Below are positions 45,109 through 54,044 of a DNA stretch of 64,000 nt, in pieces. A program made the position numbers and the translations under genes. The notes under the pieces were generated by a model. It did not search any database. It was not told the DNA's origin and worked only from the letters and a program-made list of their open reading frames with translations. This DNA comes from CAZTDD01 sp964612675 (GTDB lineage Bacteria > Hinthialibacterota > Hinthialibacteria > Hinthialibacterales > JAKPRU01), in contig CAZTDD010000020.1 in NCBI GenBank assembly GCA_964612675.1, positions 5,124 through 69,123 of the forward strand, in the 5' to 3' direction. The first letter of the stretch is position 1, and each line of letters begins with the position of its first letter.

Positions 45109-46389
45109 ATGAATCAGGAACAGGAAGGAAAACTGGAACGATTGAGGGCGATTCTCACGGAGATGGGAAATGTGCTTGTGAGCTTCTCCGGGGGTGTAGA
45201 CAGTACGCTGTTGGCGAAAGTGGCTCATGATGAACTCGGCGAGCGAGCGGTGATGGTGACTGCTGTCGGGTCAATTCATCCGCAGCGCGATTTAGAGGAT
45301 TGCCGGAAGATCGCAGAAGATGTCGGATTTGATCTTCGGGTTATTGAAACAACTCCCCTGAAAAACAGAGGCTTCGCACGGAACCCCTCCGACCGTTGCG
45401 CATTCTGTAAAGCGGAGATCATGGACAGTCTTCGTGATCTGGCCATTCGCGAACATGTGGATCACATCGTTCAGGGAGTCAATGTCGACGATCTCGGCGA
45501 CCATCGTCCGGGACAGAAGGTCGCCCAAGAGAAAGGAGCACGCTTCCCGCTTCTCGAAGCGAAGATGACCAAGGACGATATTCGGGCGATTTCGAAGGCG
45601 CTCGGTCTTCCCACGTGGGACAAACCTTCGTTCGCCTGCTTGGCGTCACGGATTCCCTATGGGGAAACAATCACCGAGGAGAAACTGAGACAGATTGAAA
45701 AGGCCGAGATGCTTCTCGCCGACGCGGGATTTCATCAGTACAGGGTTCGTCACCATGGAGACATCGCCCGGATTGAAGTGTATCCCGAGGAGATTTCGCG
45801 CCTTATTGAGATGCGTGAACGACTTGTTCCGAAACTCAAGGCGCTTGGTTTTGCTTATGTGGCAGTGGATCTCTACGGCTTTCGGTCCGGCAGCTTGAAC
45901 GAGTCGGTCCAGTCGGAAGGGGACAAACGAGAGACACCGGACACCAAGGAAGACGTAGAAGAAACTCAGATCGATCCCACGGAGGCTTACGTGATCCACT
46001 GTGACGGTGGCAGCCGAGGGAATCCGGGACCGGCAGCGTATGGTGCGATCATCGAGGATACCAAGGGGCGTCGTGTGGCGACCTTGTCGCAATTCCTGGG
46101 AAACAAAACGAACAACGCCGCCGAATACCAAGGGCTTCTTGCCTCCCTCCGAAAAGCGGCCGAATTGGGTATCAAGAAGGTGAATGTACGAATGGACAGT
46201 GAGTTGATCGTACGTCAGCTCAACGGCCGGTATCGTGTCAAAAATGCCAATCTAAAACCGCTTTACGCAGAGTGTATGGATGTTCTCCGTCGCTTCGATA
46301 CATGGACCGTCGACCATGTGCGCCGTGAGAAAAACGTCGAAGCGGACCGGCTGGTGAACGAAGCGCTGGACCGGCACGGGAAGTATTAG
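45109..46389 (+). CDS. Fusion of LarE-type sulfur transferase with ribonuclease HI
   Basis: A 426-residue two-domain protein. Residues 1-265 match LarE, the PP-loop enzyme that puts sulfur on the nickel-pincer precursor: SGGVDS at 27-32, cysteines C97-x2-C100 and C177. Three cysteines rather than the single sacrificial one fit the [4Fe-4S] class of LarE. An acidic linker follows (about 265-292). Residues 293-426 are RNase HI with all four acidic residues: D299, E339, D363 and D413. GGAAGG seven bases before ATG 45109 sets the start. No larA, larB or larC is nearby. The frame is unbroken over the junction, so it is one polypeptide unless an internal start is used. Confidence 0.88.
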   Translation: MNQEQEGKLERLRAILTEMGNVLVSFSGGVDSTLLAKVAHDELGERAVMVTAVGSIHPQRDLEDCRKIAEDVGFDLRVIETTPLKNRGFARNPSDRCAFCKAEIMDSLRDLAIREHVDHIVQGVNVDDLGDHRPGQKVAQEKGARFPLLEAKMTKDDIRAISKALGLPTWDKPSFACLASRIPYGETITEEKLRQIEKAEMLLADAGFHQYRVRHHGDIARIEVYPEEISRLIEMRERLVPKLKALGFAYVAVDLYGFRSGSLNESVQSEGDKRETPDTKEDVEETQIDPTEAYVIHCDGGSRGNPGPAAYGAIIEDTKGRRVATLSQFLGNKTNNAAEYQGLLASLRKAAELGIKKVNVRMDSELIVRQLNGRYRVKNANLKPLYAECMDVLRRFDTWTVDHVRREKNVEADRLVNEALDRHGKY

Positions 46390-46401
46390 GCGAACTAGGT
46401 G

Positions 46402-46860
46402 TTAAAGCGTTTCCATGAAGTGATAGACAGATTCCTTGAATCGCTGAAAAACGTCGCTTGCCGTTTCAACACCCTTCTGCATGCGACTCCAGTCAAGATG
46501 TAGACTATAGCCGTGTCTCACAAGATGCCTGAACCTCCGAAAACGAGAGAGATCGGATGCAAGCGGCTCATCAAACAAGCACGGCAACGGACGGTAGGAG
46601 GGATGACAGAACCGATCGAATAAATCCAGGTGCCAAGCATCCCCAACTGGGAGAGGTACCTCATAATGGTGTGAAATGCGGATCAATATATTCTCAACCC
46701 CACTATAGGCCTCTGCGAGGAAGGTGGCAGCGGCGGCTTTTTCCCGCATGGTTGGCTCTCGATTCGCCAAGTCCTTTCCTCTAGAAATGATCTCATTGAT
46801 ACTGGTTTGCATAAGATCAAGTTCAATACTGATCTGTTCGGAAAGGTCCTGTGGTTTCAT
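46402..46860 (-). CDS. HepT-like HEPN toxin
   Basis: A 152-residue helical protein of the HEPN type. The RNase motif R-x4-H-x-Y is present: R111, H116 and Y118 (RHLVRHGY). HepT toxins cut RNA and are held in check when MntA adds AMP to the tyrosine of this motif. It is paired with the nucleotidyltransferase just upstream (4-base overlap), the standard order of HepT/MntA modules. Convergent with the LarE fusion gene, 12 bases apart. Identity of the toxin is by motif and arrangement, so fairly sure. Confidence 0.85.
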   Translation of the reverse strand: MKPQDLSEQISIELDLMQTSINEIISRGKDLANREPTMREKAAAATFLAEAYSGVENILIRISHHYEVPLPVGDAWHLDLFDRFCHPSYRPLPCLFDEPLASDLSRFRRFRHLVRHGYSLHLDWSRMQKGVETASDVFQRFKESVYHFMETL

Positions 46861-47126
46861 AGCAAGACCTTACCTTTGGATTCTATGTATCTGGTGAAAC
46901 GGTTGGGCGGACTCAGAGGAATAACATCCAGGGGCACTCGCAGTTCTTCTTCCAAGTCAGCGCCAAAGCCAAAAATCTCCCACCCCTCGATCCCATCGCA
47001 GGCGATATCAATATCCCTGGCATTCTCGGGGGATTCAGCAGCGCTCCCGAATAGAATGACCCGTGTCGCCCCATAAGACTTCGCAATCGATACGATCTTC
47101 TCCAGGGTTTCTTCTGTGACCTTCAT
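46857..47126 (-). CDS. MntA-like minimal nucleotidyltransferase antitoxin
   Basis: An 89-residue nucleotidyltransferase. The G-S...D-x-D core is visible as FGSAAESPENARDIDIAC. It would AMPylate the HEPN toxin and so neutralise it. GTG 47144 is an alternative start, but ATG 47126 keeps the usual short size. The stop overlaps the toxin start by four bases (46857-46860), giving fixed stoichiometry by translational coupling. The 260 bases before it hold no other gene. Confidence 0.82.
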   Translation of the reverse strand: MKVTEETLEKIVSIAKSYGATRVILFGSAAESPENARDIDIACDGIEGWEIFGFGADLEEELRVPLDVIPLSPPNRFTRYIESKGKVLL

Positions 47127-47370
47127 CCCGCAGTTGCCTCGCACGTGTTTGGTATTTCGTCATTCAACTGAATATCAGTATGGTAGCACAAATCATTGTC
47201 CTCCAGTCCACGGGGTAACCTGCGCTGGGGGGGGCGAGACCAAGTCGCTTATCCTATTCCATTGAGAATCAGACGTAGGCCATTGTAACATTCGAGATTG
47301 ACATCGGCGGAGGATCTGGTCGCCCTTTTCAGTCGATGCTAGACTCTTCTATAGCATTGTGATGTCGTAT

Positions 47371-47384
47371 GGAGGAGAACCTCC
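47371..47384 (+). promoter_or_regulatory. Hairpin over the ribosome-binding site of the methyltransferase gene
   Basis: GGAGG (47371-47375) and CCTCC (47380-47384) are perfect complements around AGAA, three bases before ATG 47387. GGAGG is also the only good Shine-Dalgarno, so folding would hide it. This could lower translation of a DNA methyltransferase, but no regulator is known. Confidence 0.4.
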
Positions 47385-47386
47385 GA

Positions 47387-48775
47387 ATGGTTCATGTGAA
47401 AGCGCAGCGGCCGTCCAATTCCGAAATCAACAAAGTGGCTCATGATGACCGCCCGGTTCATAACTGGTACCGCTTCGTACTGTCGTTTCCTCCTCATTTG
47501 GTTCGCGAGTACGTTGAGAAATTCGACCTGGAAGAAGGGAATCACTGTGTACTCGATCCGTTTTGCGGGACAGGAACAACGCTTGTAGAGTGCAAGAAAC
47601 TGGGGATTGCAAGTATAGGCATCGAAGCGCATCCCATGGCGCATCTGGCCAGCAGAGTCAAAACAGACTGGTCTCTCGATCCTGACGCTCTGCTCGATCA
47701 CGCTAGTGAAGTCGCGGAGATCACTTATTCTGAATTGGAATCACAGGGTCTCCCGGATTGTGAACTTCCGTTGTTCGATTCCGAGTTGTCTTCCCCCATT
47801 TCTGTTCGGACTTCGTTGAAACAAATCCCCCCGGAATGTGAGAAGTTGTTGCTGAAGAATTCAATCTCTCCACTTCCTCTGCATAAGACATTGGTTCTTC
47901 TGGAGACTCTGGAAAACCATCCAGTTCAGACCTATTTGCATCATGAACGCCTTGCGTTGGCGAAGGCGCTTGTTTCGTCAATCGGGAACCTTCAATTCGG
48001 TCCGGAAGTCGGGGTGGGGCCACCGAAGAAAGACGCCCCCGTCGTATCCAGCTGGCTTGCGGAAATGCGGACCATGGCGGATGACTTGCGAAATGTCCCA
48101 CGTAAACAAAATACGGAATCGACTGTTTACCACGCGGATTCGAGACAGATGCTCGATATTGTCGCACCGGCATCGGTGGACGCCGTAATTACTTCCCCTC
48201 CGTATCCAAACGAGAAAGACTACACACGGACAACCCGTCTTGAGTCTGTGTTGTTGGGCCTCATTCGCAACAAGGACGAACTTCGACGCTGCAAAGCGGG
48301 ACTCGTTCGATCGAACACACGCGGTGTGTATAAAGACGATGATGATGATCGATGGGTCGGAGAGCATCTGGAGATTCAGCGGATCGCTGAAGAAATCGAA
48401 TCTCGGAGAATCGAACTCGGCAAGACCTCCGGTTTTGAAAGAATGTATCACCGGGTTGCGAAATTGTATTTCGGCGGTATGGCTCGTCATCTTTCCGAAT
48501 TGCGCAGTATTCTGAAACCCGGTGCGCGACTCGCGTATGTGGTCGGTGATCAGGCGTCGTATCTTCGTGTGATGATTCGAACGGGTGAGTTGCTTGGGAA
48601 TATCGCAGAATCATTGGGCTATGAACTGTCGGGTATAGACCTTTTTCGTACGCGGCTCGCCACAGCGACGAAAGAGCAATTACGGGAGGAGATCGTTGTC
48701 TTGAACTGGCCCGGAGCTCAGGCCAAAGAAATAGGTACCCGCGGAAGAACACTTGAGCACCTATCCGTTGTGTAA
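47387..48775 (+). CDS. Orphan DNA methyltransferase, SPPY type (probable N4-cytosine)
   Basis: A 462-residue site-specific methyltransferase. Motif I DPFCGTGT is near residues 57-64 and the catalytic motif TSPPY is at 269-273, in that order, so the SAM site precedes the catalytic loop; SPPY is typical of N4-cytosine enzymes. A recognition region probably lies between them. GGAGGAG eight bases before ATG 47387 is preferred to ATG 47369. No restriction endonuclease is adjacent, so it may be an orphan regulator-type methylase. It sits next to the HepT/MntA pair, and the two may be a small defence or mobile-origin island. Confidence 0.82.
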   Translation: MVHVKAQRPSNSEINKVAHDDRPVHNWYRFVLSFPPHLVREYVEKFDLEEGNHCVLDPFCGTGTTLVECKKLGIASIGIEAHPMAHLASRVKTDWSLDPDALLDHASEVAEITYSELESQGLPDCELPLFDSELSSPISVRTSLKQIPPECEKLLLKNSISPLPLHKTLVLLETLENHPVQTYLHHERLALAKALVSSIGNLQFGPEVGVGPPKKDAPVVSSWLAEMRTMADDLRNVPRKQNTESTVYHADSRQMLDIVAPASVDAVITSPPYPNEKDYTRTTRLESVLLGLIRNKDELRRCKAGLVRSNTRGVYKDDDDDRWVGEHLEIQRIAEEIESRRIELGKTSGFERMYHRVAKLYFGGMARHLSELRSILKPGARLAYVVGDQASYLRVMIRTGELLGNIAESLGYELSGIDLFRTRLATATKEQLREEIVVLNWPGAQAKEIGTRGRTLEHLSVV

Positions 48776-48793
48776 TTTATGTAAATAAATACT

Positions 48794-49717
48794 TCATCTT
48801 TCATTTTCAGACTGCGACTTTTCGAGTAATCTCCGGCGCAGAATCTCAAACACGGCGGAATTGTCGTAGTCTCCCAGCCCGGACTCGACACCGGCTTCGA
48901 GTATCCTGCGATGGAGATCCGACAGATGGAGATGGACATCATTCGTCTTCCCTTGTTCGAGGATTAAGCGAACATCTTTGAGGTGCTGGCTCAGGCGTGC
49001 CTGTGGTGCATAGTCCTTGAACAGCATTTTCTTCCCCTTCGTGTCCATCACTCGCGAATACGCAGCCCCCGATTTCAAAAGATCTAAGGTTTTCTCGAGA
49101 TCCATCCCCAGCGATTCGGCCAGTAGCAACCCCTCGCTCAACACCAGACGATTCAGCCCAAGGACAAGATTTACAACAAGTTTCGCTTCGCACCCTTTGC
49201 CGTTCTCACCCATATGAAATACTTCCCGCGCAAATATACCGAGCAAATCCTCACAGGCCGCGATGTCCTCCTCGCTTCCACCCATCACAACAACCACATC
49301 GCCATCCTCTACCTGTTGCGATGAACCGATAATGCATGCATCGATGTACCGGTTTCCTCCATCGGAGAGTTTTCTTGCGATATCGACTGTGGCGCTCGGA
49401 TCGCCCGTTGTTGTATCCAGAATCACTGAGCCTTGAACGCCGGTGGAAATAATCCCGTTTTCTTCAAGAGTCACCTCGCGCACAATATCGGAATTCGGTA
49501 ATGATAGGATAATTCGCTGAGAACACTCCACCACCGCAGGGCAGGAAGAAAGCGCTGTACCTTCTTTCGCCTCCAACTCTTCACAACGTTTCGGATCGAT
49601 ATCGTAACCGAAAACGGTATACCCCGCATTCAACAATCGCCCCGCCAATGCACTTCCAACCAGGCCCAATCCAATGATGCCTATGTTTCTCTCTTGTGGA
49701 TGTGATTTCGCTGTCAT
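48794..49717 (-). CDS. 3-Hydroxyisobutyrate dehydrogenase family NAD(P) oxidoreductase
   Basis: A 307-residue beta-hydroxyacid dehydrogenase. GLGLVG at 16-21 binds the nucleotide and GxxGxG-x3-K gives catalytic K179 (NGKGCEAK). DSTTGDP in place of the usual DSST also fits the substrate loop. Family members oxidise 3-hydroxyisobutyrate, tartronate semialdehyde (GarR) or act on other beta-hydroxyacids; the choice cannot be made. It is 24 bases downstream of the symporter at 49742-51403 on the same strand, so it may handle an imported acid or sugar. Confidence 0.85.
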   Translation of the reverse strand: MTAKSHPQERNIGIIGLGLVGSALAGRLLNAGYTVFGYDIDPKRCEELEAKEGTALSSCPAVVECSQRIILSLPNSDIVREVTLEENGIISTGVQGSVILDTTTGDPSATVDIARKLSDGGNRYIDACIIGSSQQVEDGDVVVVMGGSEEDIAACEDLLGIFAREVFHMGENGKGCEAKLVVNLVLGLNRLVLSEGLLLAESLGMDLEKTLDLLKSGAAYSRVMDTKGKKMLFKDYAPQARLSQHLKDVRLILEQGKTNDVHLHLSDLHRRILEAGVESGLGDYDNSAVFEILRRRLLEKSQSENER

Positions 49718-49741
49718 GCTTTTCTTGCTTGGTCTGAATTC

Positions 49742-51403
49742 TCACAAGCGAAGAAGTAATTGTGTTCCCCAGATCAGGATGAAAACAATACCCCACGCCA
49801 CGAGAAAACCAACCCACGATTCGGTGCTCGGCTTGACGATAAACAATCCGCCCCAATCGATTAGACGCTGATTTTGGGGAACCGCCTCGTCCAAAGGCCG
49901 GTCAAGTTTTTGTTCTTGTCCTATCGGAGTGTGGATTTTTACAAAGAAACGATCGACTTTTTGAGAATCCATGGGGGTGCTGAGAATGCTGGCAAGCCAC
50001 GCCGCAAGGATTCCGATTGGGAGAAATACCGCCGTTTGATACGCGATGGCGGGCGCAGTTCCGTAAACCTGTACAGGGAACATATAGTTCTTCACAACAA
50101 AAAGGGTTAGAACGGAAACAACAAAACTCACAAAGACACCGGTTGTGTTCATCCGTCTCCAGAGAATCCCGATCCAAAATGACACACCGATCGAGGCCGT
50201 GAGTTGAAAGAAAGTAAAAATTCCTTCCAGAACGGTTCGAAATACAGAAGAGAAATACCAGGCGGTTACGACAATCACCACTGCGGTTATGCGGCCGACC
50301 TTCAAATAATGCTCCTCGGTCAGCCCGGGGCGGAGGCGGCTTCGATAGATGTTCTCCGTGATTAGGCCGGAAGTCGCCACCATCAGCGCGTCACAGGTCG
50401 ACATCGCCGCAGCCATAATGCTGGCGAGCATGATTCCTCTCAGCCCCACAGGTAACAGGTCTGCCACTGCGTACCCAAAGGCTTTTTCCGTTTCCATGCC
50501 GCCCGTCAGGTGCGGGTACATCACAATGCAGCAGACCCCGATCAATGCCCATCCCAATGTGCAGATCCGTTTTAGAAAATTCCCGTAGGTCATTCCCACA
50601 CGGCCCTCCCACTCGGTTTTCCCGGCGGAGGTTGTCGCCATTACCTGCGATTGCGCCACGATCCCCACCATTGAGTTGAAGGAGAGAAACGCAATCACAA
50701 ACAGCGTGATTTGCTGAGTCGAAACCAAATCGAGACCGCCGGGAGGAAGCGCGGCACGGAGTCCTTCGAAACCGCCCACGGTCCACAGCGCAAATGGCAC
50801 CATGAGAAACGACAACACCAGAATGAAAATGCCTTGGACCAGATCGGTGAGCACCGCGGCGACAATTCCACCGGCAGTACCGTAGATCAGAAAAGAAACC
50901 GTCATTAGAAGCACGGCTGCTGTTTGCGATATCTCGCCGCCCGTCATGGATGAGATTACAAGGCCGGTGCCTTGAAGCATAATCCCGATATTCATTGTCA
51001 TGGTAAACGCACTGACGATGACAAAAAGCGTGGCCGCAGATGGACCATATCTGTCGTGGTAGACATCCGCCGTGGTGAGGCTCCGGCTTCGACGGAAGAT
51101 CGGCGCTAACAGCCAATAGAACGGTGTGGTGAACATCCACTGCCACTGGACCCAGATGCCGGAGATTCCGTTCCGATAGCACGCGCCACTCACCGCGACT
51201 GCCTGTTCGGTGTGAGTCCCGGCACCGAATGAGTGGAAGATCATCAGAATCTTACCGAAACGCCGCCCGGCCATGAAGAAATCTTCACGAGTGCGGATCG
51301 TGGTTCGGGTCGCGATTCCAAGGATGGTGATGCCCAGGAGGTAGAGGACCAAAGCGACCCAATCCCAAAACGCCAAGCCTAATAGGTGCGATTCATTGCC
51401 CAT
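49742..51403 (-). CDS. Sodium:solute symporter (SSS family), second copy
   Basis: A 553-residue integral membrane carrier with about 13 hydrophobic segments. Family features include SGACYRNGISG, a TM5 region with AVLTDLVQGIF and the Na+-site segment LASIMAAAMSTCDALMVATSG. It differs in sequence from the symporter at 6106-7731, with a longer C-terminus, and is closer to SSS proteins found beside sialic-acid or sugar-acid genes. It is followed by the hydroxyisobutyrate-dehydrogenase-like gene. Substrate unknown. A repeat lies directly before its start (51417-51484). Confidence 0.85.
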   Translation of the reverse strand: MGNESHLLGLAFWDWVALVLYLLGITILGIATRTTIRTREDFFMAGRRFGKILMIFHSFGAGTHTEQAVAVSGACYRNGISGIWVQWQWMFTTPFYWLLAPIFRRSRSLTTADVYHDRYGPSAATLFVIVSAFTMTMNIGIMLQGTGLVISSMTGGEISQTAAVLLMTVSFLIYGTAGGIVAAVLTDLVQGIFILVLSFLMVPFALWTVGGFEGLRAALPPGGLDLVSTQQITLFVIAFLSFNSMVGIVAQSQVMATTSAGKTEWEGRVGMTYGNFLKRICTLGWALIGVCCIVMYPHLTGGMETEKAFGYAVADLLPVGLRGIMLASIMAAAMSTCDALMVATSGLITENIYRSRLRPGLTEEHYLKVGRITAVVIVVTAWYFSSVFRTVLEGIFTFFQLTASIGVSFWIGILWRRMNTTGVFVSFVVSVLTLFVVKNYMFPVQVYGTAPAIAYQTAVFLPIGILAAWLASILSTPMDSQKVDRFFVKIHTPIGQEQKLDRPLDEAVPQNQRLIDWGGLFIVKPSTESWVGFLVAWGIVFILIWGTQLLLRL

Positions 51404-51416
51404 TGTTTCAGTGTAT

Positions 51417-51484
51417 TTGGTGGGTTACGCTCCTCGGGAATCATAGCAAATAGGCGAAGTGATTCCGTCGCTAACCCACCCTAC
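51417..51484. repeat. GGTGGGTTACG-family inverted repeat
   Basis: GGTGGGTTACGCTCCTCGGG and a right arm ending CGCTAACCCACC form an imperfect stem, including GGAATCA/TGATTCC, around an AAATAGGCGA loop. It fills the 86-base gap between the symporter and the membrane protein. Confidence 0.75.
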
Positions 51485-51489
51485 TTCTG

Positions 51490-52968
51490 CTACGTGTTCT
51501 CTGCTTCCTCTTGTCGTGTTATTCGAGGGAACCAGACCATCACTACTCCATAGCACAGAACATACACAAGAATCAACGCGTAAAACGGCCTTGCGAACAT
51601 AGCCAGATCATACAGACTCCAGCTCGGTGCCCAACAGAGCGTTCTCCAAATCATCTGTACCAGAACAGCGAATACATGATAACCGACAAAAAGCAGGAAC
51701 ATATTCAAAGCGATTCTCTTCTGTGAGGGACGGCGATAAAGCCAAACGGCCATTGGTATGGTACACACGAACAGCGAGATCACAATCATCGGCCATGCGT
51801 ACGACAACACGGACAGCAGCGTGATTGTGGTGCCATCGGATGTGCGGTAACCGATCTCGCTCGGAAAAACCTGCATGGCTTCGTTGGAGGTAATCAGCGC
51901 CGTGGAGAGCGGCATCTGAAGTCCAACAATAACCCACGGCCACCAACGGCCGAACACCAGACCGGCGAAGACGATAACTCCACCGATAAAGGGAAACACC
52001 GCAAGGAATTCACCCACCGGGTGCCGCAGGAAATAGCCGATAACGACAACAATCCAAACAGCAATGCCGGTCCATTCGATTACAGGAGAAAGCGGCTTCC
52101 GTTCTGTTGTCTCCGAATCGATTTCATTTCGTTGTGTTCTTAGCGCAGCAGCTGCGACAAAAAGCCCCACGATAAACCCATGCGTCAGCTCCATCACTTT
52201 CCACCAGTCGATCCAGGGGCTTAGCGCGAATTCTTTGTGTGCCCAGGAAAAGGCCTGAAACATTTGTCCGATGGAGAATCCCAAACCCCCGCCGAGAATG
52301 CCGAACAGACCGAAGCGAAACGTCACAAAATCTTTCTTCCAAGCGCGTGCGTAGAGGACCAAGACCAACAGACCGGCCCATATCGCTCCCCACGATTCGG
52401 TACGCGGAGCGTTTTCCGGGTTGACGGGATCGTATGAGAACGTGATCGGCGGTGAGGTATCCGAAGGAGAAAGGGGCCGGTTCAGAAGGGCAAGCCCTGC
52501 GACGGACGCGATAGTCATTATGGTGACAAGGAGCGCGATCTCTCCCGTTCGGTAGCGGCGATGCATCAGTCCCAAGCCGATAAACGCCGCCCCGAGTCCG
52601 CTCCACGCACCACCTTTGACAGCAGTTCCCAGAATCCCCCACCAATAGTGCTCGCCACCGGCCACGTTAACGTTGGTCAGGCCGAGTGTCTGGCCGTAGG
52701 TCATCTCGCCGCCGAACCAGAAACCCATCGCCCCAAACGCGGCGACTCGGACCAGGGTATCGGTTCCCTTAGACCCTTCCGGTTGCGTATGGCCAACAAG
52801 ACCGAGGATTCCAACGACCGCCATTCCCAGAAACGCACCTGGAATCGCACCGCCCGGCGCATTCCCGATCATGCCGTTAATTGCCCACCCCAGGGCCATT
52901 AGCAAAGCCGTCATCAAGAGGACCTTATGGTTAGGCATATCTTGGGTTGTACGGTTCTGATTGTTCAT
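51490..52968 (-). CDS. Unknown multipass membrane protein
   Basis: A 492-residue protein that I cannot assign to a family. It has about 12 hydrophobic segments, spread over the whole length, with many G-x-G and GGxxG runs, and a C-terminus exposed in the cytoplasm. No active-site motif is obvious. ATG 52968 is chosen over the TTG at 53028; neither this nor ATG 52938 has a good Shine-Dalgarno, so the start is uncertain. It lies between a symporter and a DUF1080 gene on the same strand, so it may be part of the same sugar-related group, such as a permease or an enzyme of sugar lipids. Confidence 0.7.
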   Translation of the reverse strand: MNNQNRTTQDMPNHKVLLMTALLMALGWAINGMIGNAPGGAIPGAFLGMAVVGILGLVGHTQPEGSKGTDTLVRVAAFGAMGFWFGGEMTYGQTLGLTNVNVAGGEHYWWGILGTAVKGGAWSGLGAAFIGLGLMHRRYRTGEIALLVTIMTIASVAGLALLNRPLSPSDTSPPITFSYDPVNPENAPRTESWGAIWAGLLVLVLYARAWKKDFVTFRFGLFGILGGGLGFSIGQMFQAFSWAHKEFALSPWIDWWKVMELTHGFIVGLFVAAAALRTQRNEIDSETTERKPLSPVIEWTGIAVWIVVVIGYFLRHPVGEFLAVFPFIGGVIVFAGLVFGRWWPWVIVGLQMPLSTALITSNEAMQVFPSEIGYRTSDGTTITLLSVLSYAWPMIVISLFVCTIPMAVWLYRRPSQKRIALNMFLLFVGYHVFAVLVQMIWRTLCWAPSWSLYDLAMFARPFYALILVYVLCYGVVMVWFPRITRQEEAENT

Positions 52969-53102
52969 CGGATTTGTCGATACTCTTTTGTCGTTCCCGT
53001 ACACCGCTGCGGTTACGCTCAACGACAAAGAACAGTATCACGTAAATAGAGGTGGGAGTAAGCGGAGACATACACTGTTCAGGAGCCGGCATCTCCATGA
53101 AA

Positions 53103-53155
53103 GAACGGGCGGTATGCCCGGAGGTAGTGCCGGAGACATACCGCCCGCTCGTTTC
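53103..53155 (-). terminator. Intrinsic terminator after the second DUF1080 gene
   Basis: CGGGCGGTATG (53106-53116) and CATACCGCCCG (53137-53147) form a perfect 11-bp stem. On the minus strand the stem is followed by TTCTTT. It lies 35 bases after the stop at 53190. Confidence 0.75.
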
Positions 53156-53189
53156 TCTTATGCACGGAAAGAGGTTCTGGCTTGCGGGA

Positions 53190-53885
53190 TTATTCCAGCT
53201 CTTTGATCTTAATGTTGCGGAACCAGATCGGTGCACCCGCGTGTTTGCCCTGAAAGCCGATCTTTCCTTTGGTTGGAAGCTCAGCGAGAGGATTACTCAA
53301 CCACGAAGGAATCTCGGTACCGTCCGGGTTGGTCTTCGCCGACGTCCATTTGCTCATGTCCATCTCAGTGACCTTCTCGCCGTTCAGGGTCACTTCAATA
53401 TTCTGATCCACACACTTGATGGTGAAACGATTCCAGTTTCCAGGTTTCTTGACCGTGCTTTTTGTCGGAGCCAAATGACCGAAAATCGCGCCGCAGTGCC
53501 AGCTCTTGGGCGAGTTGGCCCATTTATCTGCATAGTCGTCGGCGATCTGAATCTCGACCGAGTTGGGAATCCAGTTGTCGGGCTTGGAACAGTAGACGAT
53601 CACGCCGCTGTTCGTACCTGCTGCGGTTTTGAATTCCAGGTCCAGAATGAAATTGTCATAATCCTTCTTCGTCCAGAGGGCTTTGTCCTCACTCGCTGTC
53701 AGGACTCCATCTTCGACTGTCCATACACCGCCGGGTCTCACAGCGTTCGAAAGATTTTCGTTGAAGAGGCTCTTCCAATCGCTAGAATCGGGATGTCCTT
53801 TCCCTTCCTGAGCAAAGGTCGCTCCAACACCCACCGCCACAATAAGAACACACACTTGGATGACGAGATTGATTCTACGTATCAT
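53190..53885 (-). CDS. DUF1080 exported protein (second copy, short form)
   Basis: A 231-residue exported protein with a signal peptide (about 1-25, ending ATFAQ). The whole mature part is one DUF1080 domain: WKSLFNENL, GTNSGVIVYCSKP, SVEIQIADDYAD and HAGAPIWFRNIKIKEL. It lacks the helical region of the 5095-6066 protein. Proteins of this fold cleave 3-keto-disaccharides. A perfect-stem terminator follows at 53103-53155. The 159-base gap upstream carries a copy of the CCACCCCCAAGCGG repeat (54008-54038). Confidence 0.85.
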   Translation of the reverse strand: MIRRINLVIQVCVLIVAVGVGATFAQEGKGHPDSSDWKSLFNENLSNAVRPGGVWTVEDGVLTASEDKALWTKKDYDNFILDLEFKTAAGTNSGVIVYCSKPDNWIPNSVEIQIADDYADKWANSPKSWHCGAIFGHLAPTKSTVKKPGNWNRFTIKCVDQNIEVTLNGEKVTEMDMSKWTSAKTNPDGTEIPSWLSNPLAELPTKGKIGFQGKHAGAPIWFRNIKIKELE

Positions 53886-54007
53886 TGCTGCTAGCTCCTT
53901 ACGATTTGGTATTCATAGGGTTTCGGAATGCCGATACCACTCTGATGGTAGATGTTATCGTTCCGAGTTTCCAGATCGAGTTAGCCATATCTCGATGAAC
54001 GGCCTTA

Positions 54008-54038
54008 CCACCCCCAAGCGGAATTTGGGGGGCACCCG
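54008..54038. repeat. CCACCCCCAAGCGG-family repeat, second copy
   Basis: Matches 21749-21780 nearly base for base over 31 bases. One arm lacks a T, so the stem is weaker than in the first copy. Confidence 0.75.
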
Positions 54039-54044
54039 ACCATG

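Noticed and set aside
53052..53894. Plus-strand frame of 280 codons
   Set aside because: Antisense to the second DUF1080 gene and its terminator; no domain.
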